DNA of 64,000 bases from Lewinellaceae bacterium. GTDB lineage: Bacteria > Bacteroidota > Bacteroidia > Chitinophagales > Saprospiraceae. Of the stretch, positions 8,654 to 18,300 are shown in pieces. How positions within the stretch are numbered: position 1 is the first letter of the stretch; each line of letters starts with the position of its first letter. The stretch lies in NCBI GenBank assembly GCA_020636275.1, contig JACJYD010000002.1, positions 682,001 through 746,000 on the forward strand, read 5' to 3'. The translations under genes and the position numbers were made by a program. The notes under the pieces are model-generated. The model made no database searches. It saw only the letters and a list, made by a program, of their open reading frames with translations, and had not been told where the DNA came from.

Positions 8654-11407
8654 ATGAAAAATTTATTATCTGGAAGTGTCGTTTGGCTTTATTGCCTGGC
8701 TACAGTCGTTTCTTTACATGCTCAAACTCAAGTATCAAATTGTGATGAGATTAAACTAGTGGTTGGCTATCCCATAGACCCCACACCGGTCAATTGCTTC
8801 GGAGGGCAGGGCGTTAACTGCTTTCAAATCGCCTTCCCCGTGTATTTTGAGTATATCGGAGAAGAAAGCCCCGCGCCCACTAGCTTTGATGTTGAGTATG
8901 GTATCACAATTGAAGGCCTGGTAGATGGAACTGGTGTTAGTTTTGATTACGGTAAATCTGATGACCAATCTTGTATATCTCTAAGTGGGCTTACTTTGGA
9001 TGGATCGAACAACAATTTTACTTATGAAAAGACAAGTGGCGGCACTATCCCTTTTGGTGGCCAGGGTGATCCTTTATTCATATTTTTTACTGACGCCTTT
9101 CCTAACGAACCAGTTGAAGTAGATATTACGCAGGTTGATTTTATCCTTCATGTATATCCTGGCTATCCCAATTGTAGTGGGGTAAACGAAATAGAAATCG
9201 ACGATTGGATTAATGGCTGGGAATTTCCTCCTGAAAGTGACGATTGTGAATTCCATGATGTGGAGTTGGTGTTTGATACACCCAACTATTCCCAAGGCGG
9301 ATCTGAGTTTGAAGTCCCTTTGCGTTTTACCCACTCGGCAGGCACTGGAAACTCCCTGAGTATTTCTGACCTCGATTTCTCGATCCGCGTTGATGATATT
9401 TATGGAAACGTGCAGGGGATTAGTTATGTACCCCCCAGTAACCTTACTTTTAATGTTGAGATTGAACCTTCCGGTCAGGGATACAATATTTATGGTAAAA
9501 TGACGGAAGCCAATCCGGATCCGTTTTTTTCGCCTCAAGACATTGGAAGTCTCGTAATTGAGCGCCCCTCAGCCACCAATGAAAAGGTTAGTGTGATTTT
9601 ATCGTACGAATATGGCAGAATACGAAACGAAACGGACGTGGAATGCTGCCAGCCCGAACTGGAAACAGGATACCAGGTTGATGACGGAAGCGAGGCGCCA
9701 TGTTCGGCCTATCCCATGCGGGTGCAACCGACTACACAGATCCCCTCAGACGACGATGCTTGCCTGCTTTATTATGATATTGTCCTGACGGAAGAAGAAA
9801 TCGAAGTAAACCAGCTTCGTTTTACGGTATATTTTGAATTCGATGGAGAAGTTGAATTGATCGAATATAGCGATCCTGGATTTTTTGATTGCGAAGAAGA
9901 TGAAGTCGCATGCCCGGGTAACAACGATTGTATTAGTATTGTTGATGGTAATAAACTCGAATTCGCCATATGCAGCGCTAGCCCAATCACCATTCCCGAA
10001 GAAGCGACCCTGCGTTTAACTTTTGAAGCATCCGAGGACGGAGATTGTGTGTCGGGAGCCAGGTTCATACATGCTTATATTCAGCTCCCGGCAGATCCGC
10101 CCAATCCCTCAGAGCATTGTGTACCCGACTACCAAAACACAGAAGAAGAAGTTTGCCTGGACCGGGTAACTGGTACGATAAAAACGGAATTGGGTGATCC
10201 GGTGGGAGAAGCGAATGTTTCTGGAACCCAGTCCTGTGCAAATTCAGGGACGACAAGTGAATGCGACGGTACGTTCGCCTTTTGCCCCGATTGTCCTAAT
10301 CAGGACATGATCCTGGCGCCCGAGAAAGACGATGATGCGGATTGTGGGGTAACGACTTTGGACATGGTGCTCATCACCCGCCATATTCTCCAGGTCGCGC
10401 TTTTGGATAGCCCTTATAAGATCATTGCCGCTGATGCCAACCATTCCGGTACCGTCACTACATTCGACCTGGTTGATATCCGGAAAGTGATCCTTCATAT
10501 TGTGGAAAATTTCCCCAATAATACATCATGGCGGTTTGTAGATGCCGATTATTCTTTTCCCAATCCCGCCAATCCTTTCCAAGGATCATTCCCGGAATTT
10601 GTACAGCTCGATCGTTCCACAACTCCGACCGAGGCAGGCTTTATTGGGGTTAAAATTGGAGATGTGAATCTGAGCTGTACGACATGCAACGGGGATGACC
10701 CGGAGACGGAAAGCCCAGATCCGGTGGTGTTTGAAATACCCGATAAATCCTATCAAACGGACGATACCATCTTTATGGCATTTTCGCCCGACACGACGTA
10801 CTCCCTAGCGGCTTTCCAATTGGGGTTGAAATATGACGATTCCTATCTCACCTTCCTGGATGCCCAAACAGTTGATCTGAGTGAAATTGACACCTCAGCT
10901 TTCAATCTCGATGACGCCTCCGAAGGAAAATTACGGGTGGTATGGGTAGATAGTCAAGGTATTGATGCCACTCTTTCGCCAAGCGATAAACTCTTCCGTT
11001 ATCGTTTAATCGCCAAAAGCGCCATCAGCGATATATCCCAATACGTATCGCTTGATGACGAGGTGATGCTCAACGTGGCATACGACACCAACGGTTTGCG
11101 TTATCCGCTTCAACTCGGGTTCAATTCAAACCTGGACGGACGCTCTCTGGATAACAGCTCAAAGCCGGAAGGCAACCTTGGTTTCTGGCCCAACCCCGCA
11201 GAAAATACGCTTTGGGTTAGGTTCCAGCTTGATCAACCCGGATCGGTGAACCTGCATTTGTCGGATCTCTCTGGGAAGGTGGTTTGGCAACAGGAAGAAT
11301 TTTGTGCTCCAGGGGTTCATGTTTGGAAAGCTCCTTTGGAAAAATTTGTTCCGGGGATTTACTTTGCTAATTTAAACAACCAGGTTTTCAGGTTTGTGAA
11401 AAGGTAG
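8654..11407 (+). CDS. T9SS cargo with dockerin-like and cohesin-like domains
   Basis: Secreted protein of 917 residues. The signal peptide 'LATVVSLHAQ' ends near residue 24. The first 550 residues are beta-rich, acidic and cysteine-containing with no family I recognise. Residues about 558-620 contain two EF-hand-like dockerin segments, 'DADCGVTTLDMVLITRHI' and 'DANHSGTVTTFDLVDIRKV'. A cohesin-like beta domain follows at about 690-835 ('PDTTYSLAAFQLGLKYDD', 'GKLRVVWVDSQG'). The final 80 residues are a T9SS type A sorting domain ('LGFWPNPAENTLWVRF', 'VPGIYFANL', ending 'RFVKR'). Dockerin- and cohesin-like modules on one chain suggest a calcium-stabilised structural or adhesive surface protein rather than an enzyme. 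A strong hairpin terminator follows 8 bases after the stop. Confidence 0.85.
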   Translation: MKNLLSGSVVWLYCLATVVSLHAQTQVSNCDEIKLVVGYPIDPTPVNCFGGQGVNCFQIAFPVYFEYIGEESPAPTSFDVEYGITIEGLVDGTGVSFDYGKSDDQSCISLSGLTLDGSNNNFTYEKTSGGTIPFGGQGDPLFIFFTDAFPNEPVEVDITQVDFILHVYPGYPNCSGVNEIEIDDWINGWEFPPESDDCEFHDVELVFDTPNYSQGGSEFEVPLRFTHSAGTGNSLSISDLDFSIRVDDIYGNVQGISYVPPSNLTFNVEIEPSGQGYNIYGKMTEANPDPFFSPQDIGSLVIERPSATNEKVSVILSYEYGRIRNETDVECCQPELETGYQVDDGSEAPCSAYPMRVQPTTQIPSDDDACLLYYDIVLTEEEIEVNQLRFTVYFEFDGEVELIEYSDPGFFDCEEDEVACPGNNDCISIVDGNKLEFAICSASPITIPEEATLRLTFEASEDGDCVSGARFIHAYIQLPADPPNPSEHCVPDYQNTEEEVCLDRVTGTIKTELGDPVGEANVSGTQSCANSGTTSECDGTFAFCPDCPNQDMILAPEKDDDADCGVTTLDMVLITRHILQVALLDSPYKIIAADANHSGTVTTFDLVDIRKVILHIVENFPNNTSWRFVDADYSFPNPANPFQGSFPEFVQLDRSTTPTEAGFIGVKIGDVNLSCTTCNGDDPETESPDPVVFEIPDKSYQTDDTIFMAFSPDTTYSLAAFQLGLKYDDSYLTFLDAQTVDLSEIDTSAFNLDDASEGKLRVVWVDSQGIDATLSPSDKLFRYRLIAKSAISDISQYVSLDDEVMLNVAYDTNGLRYPLQLGFNSNLDGRSLDNSSKPEGNLGFWPNPAENTLWVRFQLDQPGSVNLHLSDLSGKVVWQQEEFCAPGVHVWKAPLEKFVPGIYFANLNNQVFRFVKR

Positions 11408-11415
11408 TTCTCCAT

Positions 11416-11447
11416 GCGAGGCTTTTGGGTTTTTCCAAAAGCCTCGC
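11416..11447 (+). terminator. Strong hairpin terminator after the dockerin-type gene
   Basis: Perfect 13-bp stem 11416-11428/11435-11447 ('GCGAGGCTTTTGG' and its complement) around a 6-base T-rich loop. It lies between two same-strand T9SS genes. The longer frame of the next gene, from ATG 11414, runs through this hairpin, which is why the downstream ATG at 11465 is taken as the real start. Confidence 0.8.
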
Positions 11448-11464
11448 TTCATAAATATTGGCTT

Positions 11465-13900
11465 ATGAAAAACGGCTTTTTCACCCTTTTCCTCCTATTT
11501 CCTCTGACACTCTTGGCCTCTCCCATTATCTGGTACGTCAACCACGCTGCCACAGGGGCCAATACGGGCATGTCATGGGAAGATGCTTTTGTCACCTTGC
11601 AAGATGCAATAGCAGTGGCCCAATACGGGGACCATATCTGGGTGGCTAAAGGAACATATCACCCTACCCAGGACAACGACCGCGAGATCAGCTTTGTGCT
11701 GAACAACGGGGTAAAATGGTACGGAGGATTTGAGGGAGGAGAAGGCAGCTTGAATGAAAGAGATTGGGAGGTGAATGAGACCATTTTGAGTGGGGAGATC
11801 GGTAATCTGGATTCGCTTTCAGACAACTCATTGCATGTGGTGTATTCAGAAGCAGTTGATTCTATCACTATGATCGACGGATTCATCATAACAAAAGGGT
11901 ATGCAAAACCGGATGCAAATATTCCACAAATAACAAAAAATTCCATTGGAGGCGGAATTTTGATTTACGGGAAATACGCTGAATTTGAGATTCGCCCGGT
12001 TGTTGCCAATTGCAAGATCAAGGCCAATTATGCCGAAAAAGGAGGAGGAGGAGGATTTCTGGATACGGGTGGGGAAAACCCTCTCGCGCAATTTGCCAGT
12101 CCAAAATTCCTGAACGTTACATTTGAGAATAATTTTGCGCCAATATCAGGCGGGCTTGCTTTGGAAGGAAGTGGGCAGGCTGGCAGGCCTCAAATGATCG
12201 ACTGTAAGTTTATTAACAACATCGTATCGATTCGGGGGGGAGGATTGTTCTATATATACGGAAGCGGAAACAAAGCTTTACTGCTAAAGAATTGCCTCTT
12301 TCAAGGGAACATCGCAAGTCAGTCGGGAGGAGGGTGCGTACTGAAGCAAAATTATTTTTCCTTGCCAATTGATATCATCAATTGCACTTTTATTGGCAAT
12401 CAGGCAGAAGAATCCAGTGGTGCTGCAATTGAAGTAGACGCATCCTTTACGGAAAATAATTTACGGTTTGACGGCTGCCGATTCGCGGATAACCTGGGGA
12501 GTCACAATATCTTGGAATGTGATAGCAATCCTGACTCTCGTTTAGAGATAAATCGTTGTATTTTTGAAAATAATTCAGTGAATTATAGTGGCGCAGTTAT
12601 GAGTTTTCGCGGTCGTCTAATCGCTCGAAGTTGTGTGTTTTTTGAAAATAAAGAAATTTGGCCTTTTCTTCTTTCTACAGATACAAACGAAGGCCTGGAT
12701 TTCATCAACTGCGCCTTTTTAAAAAATAGTGCAGGAGGGAAGGAAGTGTTTCGATTGAATTTCGGAGGTGGCGGTAACTACATTCCCGAAGGCCCGCTTC
12801 GCTTTCACAATTGTATCTTTCAAAATAACCGGGACACCTCTTCCAACTATCCACTTTTTATCAGCAAGACCGATGCGGATATTGAATTCGATCACTGTCT
12901 GATCAACGAGCCCACTTTCGACAGTTGCCAGCAAATGCTCAATTTGTTTCCGGTTGTCGGTGGTACCGGCGAAATCTTTTGCAACGAAGGCATGTTATAC
13001 AACATCAATGCCCAGTTTATCTCCCCGGAAACCGGCGATTACCGGCTCCAACCCTGCTCACCGCTGCGAAACGCCGGCACCAATATCCCGTGGGATACCC
13101 TGTCTCCTCCTCAATTCGATTTGCATGGCCTTGCCCGCATTGCAGAAGGAGTGGTCGATATCGGCCCCTATGAGGTCGGAGCTGTGGCCCTTTGGGCAGA
13201 TAGCATACAAGAGGTGTCCTGTCCCGGCTACGACGATGGGGTTGTTTGGCTTGAAAGTGAAAATACCTGCGATCCGGCGCAATATAGTGTGAACGGAAAC
13301 CCTATTTCGTCACTCCCCGCCTCCGGTCTGCCTCCGGGCGATTACGTATTTACCGTCTCCGATAATCTGAACCGCATAGATACCATATTCGTCACCCTGG
13401 AACCTCCTGTACCGATAACAGCCACCGCAGAGGTGTGGGACGCTTCCGCCCCGGCGATTGCAGATGGCCAAATATGGCTCGGCACCCTGGAAGGAGGCGC
13501 TCCTCCATACACTTTGCTTTGGAACAATGGGTCAACATCAGATACTTTATCCGGCCTTTTACCTGGAGTGTATTCGCTCACGATCACCGATGCATTGGAA
13601 TGCCCGGCGGTATTCGAGTGGGAAGTGGGGTTTTTGGATGGTACCAAGGATATAGATGAAAAGATGAGTATGTCCTACTGGCCTAATCCCGCAGAGAGTA
13701 CGCTGTGGATACGCTTTGACCTCAACCGGCCGGAAGCGATGCAACTCCGGATATCCGATTTGTCCGGCAAACTGCTGTGGGAACGAGAGGAATTCTGCCC
13801 GTCAGGCTCGCATTTGTGGAAAATGCCACTGGATGAATTCCCTCCGGGTATTTATTTTGCCAAACTCAATCAATCAGCATTCCGGTTTGTGAAAAATTAA
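11465..13900 (+). CDS. Parallel beta-helix T9SS cargo protein
   Basis: Secreted protein of about 811 residues. The start is placed at 11465 because it begins a good signal peptide ('MKNGFFTLFLLFPLTLLAS') and the frame upstream is a terminator. Mature residues open with 'GANTGMSWEDAFVTLQDAI' and 'WVAKGTYHPT', the classic start of right-handed parallel beta-helix proteins of the pectate-lyase-like/choice-of-anchor group. Many 'F.NN....GG' coils run to about residue 540. A SprB-like repeat region follows ('GGAPPYTLLWNNGSTSDT', 'LPGVYSLTITDALEC'). The sorting domain 'SMSYWPNPAESTLWIRF' ... 'PPGIYFAKL' ... 'RFVKN' is close to that of the preceding gene. No catalytic residues are evident; adhesion or glycan binding is plausible. 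Confidence 0.87.
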   Translation: MKNGFFTLFLLFPLTLLASPIIWYVNHAATGANTGMSWEDAFVTLQDAIAVAQYGDHIWVAKGTYHPTQDNDREISFVLNNGVKWYGGFEGGEGSLNERDWEVNETILSGEIGNLDSLSDNSLHVVYSEAVDSITMIDGFIITKGYAKPDANIPQITKNSIGGGILIYGKYAEFEIRPVVANCKIKANYAEKGGGGGFLDTGGENPLAQFASPKFLNVTFENNFAPISGGLALEGSGQAGRPQMIDCKFINNIVSIRGGGLFYIYGSGNKALLLKNCLFQGNIASQSGGGCVLKQNYFSLPIDIINCTFIGNQAEESSGAAIEVDASFTENNLRFDGCRFADNLGSHNILECDSNPDSRLEINRCIFENNSVNYSGAVMSFRGRLIARSCVFFENKEIWPFLLSTDTNEGLDFINCAFLKNSAGGKEVFRLNFGGGGNYIPEGPLRFHNCIFQNNRDTSSNYPLFISKTDADIEFDHCLINEPTFDSCQQMLNLFPVVGGTGEIFCNEGMLYNINAQFISPETGDYRLQPCSPLRNAGTNIPWDTLSPPQFDLHGLARIAEGVVDIGPYEVGAVALWADSIQEVSCPGYDDGVVWLESENTCDPAQYSVNGNPISSLPASGLPPGDYVFTVSDNLNRIDTIFVTLEPPVPITATAEVWDASAPAIADGQIWLGTLEGGAPPYTLLWNNGSTSDTLSGLLPGVYSLTITDALECPAVFEWEVGFLDGTKDIDEKMSMSYWPNPAESTLWIRFDLNRPEAMQLRISDLSGKLLWEREEFCPSGSHLWKMPLDEFPPGIYFAKLNQSAFRFVKN

Positions 13901-13928
13901 AGGGGTAAAAAGGGGGCATGTTGGGGGA

Positions 13929-13960
13929 TAGCAGTGTAGCATTTTGGCTACATCGCTGTG
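13929..13960 (+). terminator. Imperfect hairpin after the beta-helix gene
   Basis: Stem 'TGTAGC' 13935-13940 with 'GCTACA' 13947-13952, extended by imperfect pairing outward. It lies 35-60 bases past the stop and has no clear T-run, so its role as a terminator is uncertain. Confidence 0.35.
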
Positions 13961-13989
13961 AAATCCAAACACCTTCTGTGTTCAGGTAA

Positions 13990-14265
13990 ATGTGGTTGGG
14001 CCACCCATGGGGGTTCGTTGCATACGTGTTAAAAGTCACCCTTTGGGCTAAAAAGCCTATGAATCCTGCATATCCGGTTGAATTGAACACCCTGGGAGAC
14101 CACCTTCGCAAGACACGCCTCGACCGGGGGTTATCACAACCGGATTTAGCCAGAATTCTCCGAGTAACAATAGATACGATAACGGGGTGGGAGCTAAATC
14201 GACACAAACCTGGTGTCAATTCTATCAGGGCGATAATGGAGTTTTTGTGCTATACTCCATTCTAA
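13990..14265 (+). CDS. Small XRE-type helix-turn-helix protein, copy B
   Basis: A 91-residue helix-turn-helix protein with an ATG start at 13990 ('MWLGHPWGFVAYVLKV'), the only copy with a clear ATG just before the conserved leader. The HTH is 'TLGDHLRKTRLDRGLSQPDL' then 'ARILRVTIDTITGWELNRHK'. It marks the left edge of the first unit of the 5.1-kb tandem duplication. The stop lies 30 bases from the stop of the convergent lipoprotein gene. An internal ATG ('MNPAYPVEL', also in copy C) is an alternative start, but copies A and D lack it. Confidence 0.78.
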   Translation: MWLGHPWGFVAYVLKVTLWAKKPMNPAYPVELNTLGDHLRKTRLDRGLSQPDLARILRVTIDTITGWELNRHKPGVNSIRAIMEFLCYTPF

Positions 14266-14295
14266 ATTCGATGGGACTTCTCAATCAAAAGCTCC

Positions 14296-15327
14296 CTACA
14301 TCTCCCCCAGCTTCACATAAAATTCCTCCCCCGTATCCATATCATACAGGGAAATATTGTACCGTACGGACATGGAGTCGGTGATGCCGTTCTCAAAGAG
14401 ATAATCTCTGCGGGTGAGCAACAGACGATTGGAACCATCACGAGCAGCGGAGATAGATGAGTAATAGATGTTGGGGCAGACTTCTTTTACGAGTTCGTAT
14501 TCTTCGGTATTGATATTGCCACAGTAAATACCTTTAGAAGTAATCCAGACTATTTCATCTTCGTTAAGCCAGTCAAGCCCGTTGAAATCGTAATTAGTTT
14601 GATCAACAGGCCATAATTGCTTCGTCACTACGGTATCTTCAGCTATTACCATTCTCAGTTCTGGGGCATGCATCAAACCAGCAAACTTGCCATCGTAATA
14701 GACAACTGGTGATATTTTTAACGGATAATTTTTAATAAATTCTCCGTCACTATTCAAAATTAGACGTTCAAATGTGTTTATGTTTCTGCAAAGGATTTTT
14801 TCGCCTTCATTTAGCCAAACAGGGCGATCCACTTCCTCATTTAACAAAAATTTGAGACTATCCCCATTAGATTTTATCTTGTATAAGCCACGCTCCCATG
14901 GGAACGCATTATCACCTATCCAGCGAACTAGTAGCACCCACCCTTTTTCAGACCACTTGGGAAGCCGGGTAATGGAAGTCGAAAATTGAATAGAATCCAT
15001 TATGGTCCATATTTCACCAGTACAGATATTGGCTCCTTTTATGCTAAAGCTACTGTATAAAACGTCATGGAAATATAAAAACTGTTCATACGAAGATGGG
15101 TCGAAAGAGGCAAACCGGTAAAAGTAATTTTGTCCAATATAAGCAGGAAGAAAGCCCCAAGGATCAATAGGCAAAGGCTCAAAACAAGTGTCTGTAATTG
15201 GGATCAATTCCAATTGGGAATGGCAGGGAATGGGGATTTCTGGTGGTGGAGTAATAATGTGGTTTTTTTGGCAGCCGAATGCAAAGCCAACTACAATTAT
15301 TAAAAGGAATGGAAAGAAATCTTTCAT
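14296..15327 (-). CDS. Beta-propeller-like lipoprotein, copy 1
   Basis: Predicted outer-membrane lipoprotein of 343 residues. The start is ATG 15325-15327: it gives a lipoprotein signal 'LLIIVVGFAFGC' with C19 as the lipidated residue, whereas the longer frame starts inside the protease gene. The mature protein has repeated 'W..G......W' strands ('LPKWSEKGWVLLVRW', 'PVWLNEGEKILC', 'GLDWLNEDEIVWI'), as in TolB/WD40-like propellers. No enzyme motif is seen. It starts 2 bases after the protease stop, so the two are one operon and probably translationally coupled; it may bind or anchor the protease. Its first ~90 and last ~60 residues nearly match copy 2, while the middle differs strongly. Confidence 0.83.
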   Translation of the reverse strand: MKDFFPFLLIIVVGFAFGCQKNHIITPPPEIPIPCHSQLELIPITDTCFEPLPIDPWGFLPAYIGQNYFYRFASFDPSSYEQFLYFHDVLYSSFSIKGANICTGEIWTIMDSIQFSTSITRLPKWSEKGWVLLVRWIGDNAFPWERGLYKIKSNGDSLKFLLNEEVDRPVWLNEGEKILCRNINTFERLILNSDGEFIKNYPLKISPVVYYDGKFAGLMHAPELRMVIAEDTVVTKQLWPVDQTNYDFNGLDWLNEDEIVWITSKGIYCGNINTEEYELVKEVCPNIYYSSISAARDGSNRLLLTRRDYLFENGITDSMSVRYNISLYDMDTGEEFYVKLGEM

Positions 15328-15329
15328 GG

Positions 15330-18300
15330 TTAAAACTTTATGGCTTTTGCAAAAAGAAGTTGGGAAGGCGAAACGAAACGCACGAAATAAGCGCCAGGGG
15401 GCCAAACGCTAGTCGAGATAGAGCATTGCGATGTGCTCTCATAAGGAGAAATTGCCTGCTGAAAAAGCAACTGCCCCCGGAGGTCAAATACCTGCAAAAA
15501 ACCATCCGATTTGACTACTTCCGGAAGCTGTACGATTATTTCTTCTGAAAAAGGATTAGGCCAAATCAGTAATTTTTGGAGATCAGCCTTTGTCGTTTCT
15601 TGAACTGACACAATCTCGTTTTCTAGTAAAATCGTGTCCGGAAGGTTTGTAGTATCTTTTACCAGTATAGAAAAGTAAAAATCCTCTTCGCCCTCAATAG
15701 GAATAGTAACTGTAGGATCTAATTGGGTGGAACCGAAATAAGTGAATTCATATTTATAACCAACGATTTTTCCTGACAGTGAGCATGAGTCCCAAACGAC
15801 ATCCTGAAACCTGGAATCTTCCCAAGGTTTTATTTCCAACCGATCATTAACTACTTCTTCCAAGCCATATAAAGAAGAAATACTATTTAATTCCCAAAAT
15901 GGAGTTTTTGTGGTATCTGCAAAAATTTGAAAGGATACATTATATTCCTGGCACACATCAATGGAAAACCCAACAATATATTTCCATACTTTGGCACTGT
16001 GTTCTCCTGGTTCTGCGATTGTATCAGGGAGTCCCCACAATAGTGTAACCGGACAATCCGGATAACACTCTAGATCCTCTATATCAGTGACAAGTTCTTT
16101 ATTTGCTCCAATAACCCGTGCATGGATTATTTTGCTTTCATGAAGCAGATCTAGAGTCGTCCCGGCATCAATAAGGCCCCAGCCTGAGCGTTCGTCATAA
16201 CCTGGTAATTCAAAATATGGTTCTTCATCTCCATTATCTTTATCAACTGCTGCATACTCAATCAAACGCTCCACATCTTCCACAGCTAAAGGATATGTAG
16301 CTTGATTCAAAACCCAGGCTGCCAAACCTGCTACTTGCGGAGCGGCACCAGATGTAGCGCCAAAATTTTGATAGCTGGTATCACTTAAATTTGAAGGTGT
16401 CTTTGGGATTTGAGTATTAGTGCCAGGGGCTAGAACATCCATTTCTAAGCCGTATTTAGATGGTAGCACTGGAGGATTCCCAAGGTTTTCACCTGCAGTG
16501 CAAATGTCACCATCAGTACCACTAGCGCCAACACTTATTCCCCATTCATCTTTGATAGTAGCAGGCCCTTCTTCGGATGAGTCTCCCCCATTTCCTCTTG
16601 CATTGACAGTTACAATATTGGCTCTGTAAGCCAAGTGGTAAACCTCTCGGAGTATGGTCATTACACTATCATTCAGATAGGGCGCTTCAAACCCGATGCT
16701 ATTATTCATTATGTCGACTTCACCCATATCAATTGCCCATACCACGGCAGCAGATAACGGATTCACGAGGATAACCGGACTATGGGAAATTCGGTAATTC
16801 TGCAGAAGCACTCCGGCAATCTTCTCTCCAAAATCACCCCCGGCTACCCCGGAAATGCCCTTGTTATTGTTGCTTATCGCCCCGAGCAAACCGGCCACGC
16901 TAGTGGCGTGGCCCACATAGTCAAGGATCGGATCACTTGCGCTAATGTCATCCCCACTTGAAGAAGTATAAAAATCCTTATTGAGGTATACCACTGTTCC
17001 ATTCATTGTCTCAGACGGGCAAAGGGTATCGCAATTAAAATCTTCATGCGTAAAACGCACCCCACTGTCAAAAACACCCGCTTTTACTACCCGGCTCGTA
17101 TCCCAGGTGTACTTAGCCCAAACGCTATCCATGCGAATATGGGCATCTGCATATTCGCCAACTGAAGTAGTATCCCACAAGTGAAATTGCTCTCCCAAAT
17201 AGGTATCATTGGGAATATTAGACGACAACTTTCCAAAAAAAGTAGGATGTGCGTACCGGATATAGGTATAAGGCAATTGCATCAAACTATCCGATACAGC
17301 TACAGGATTCATCACAGAAGCCGTGTCAATTTCTAAAACCAGGGCCGACCACAACTTTGGCATAGGGATCTCCTCTCCAAGCCGGGAAGTAATGGTCGTT
17401 TTATTGGAATTCAAAAAAGGAAAGATCTTGTACACCTTCCAGTTAGCCGAGGTCCCCTGCACACCCAAAATAGTATCGATCATCAGTGGCAGAGTTGTAG
17501 AGGTTATCGCGTCGGAGAGGTCGCCGAATTCCTGTTTCGAATCGTTAATAAATTGCAGGTCCATTATTCCCGGATTGAAACGCACAATCACGCGATTTGT
17601 CATAAACATAGGATCCCCGTTTTTGTCGTACACAGGCCATCCGGCCGGACTGTCTTCTTCGTAACGGATAGTCTTGTATCGCACGGTATTCTGTCCGTAT
17701 AGTGCAATGGCTACGATCACTTCCAGACTGTCCGGCCGTTGTAATCCTGCTGCTTTGGCAACTCCAGGCAATTCATGTTCCCAATAGGGAACTCCCAAAC
17801 TGTCAAGCCTGCACAAAAATACCTGCTCCGGGGAGTCTATTCCAACTTGCCCCAATGCATACATTCCACTTCCTGCTGCTTGCGTCAGGTATCGTATCTC
17901 CGCTTCGGGTTTATCGTGAAAATTCCAAACCCTCTGCCCCAATAGATCTCCGTTGTCGGAATCAAAACGAACTATTAAAGGCGACAATCGTCCGCTAGGC
18001 TCCAGAATATTGCCTCCAATCCAAGTCTTGCCCCATTCATCCAATCCAATTGTCCTGGCTTCACAGCCCAGGGAATCTCCCCAAAAATCGGTTTCCCATA
18101 TTAACTCCAAATCTTCATCCAGCTTCAAAGCCCGGATAAAGGTGGATTGCCCGGAAGGTTGCATATTCCCGCATATATAAAAATTGCCTCCAAGGTCTTT
18201 AACCAGGCCAACCGGTTGGTCCAGACTGAATTCCAATTCTTCCCGCCATGAAGCCAGCAAGGAGCCGGAAGATTTTCCGTATTTCACCGTCGCAATCTCC

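Noticed and set aside
11414..11464. Upstream ATG extending the beta-helix gene by 17 codons
   Set aside because: The extension is the translated hairpin terminator of the previous gene; the signal peptide begins at 11465.
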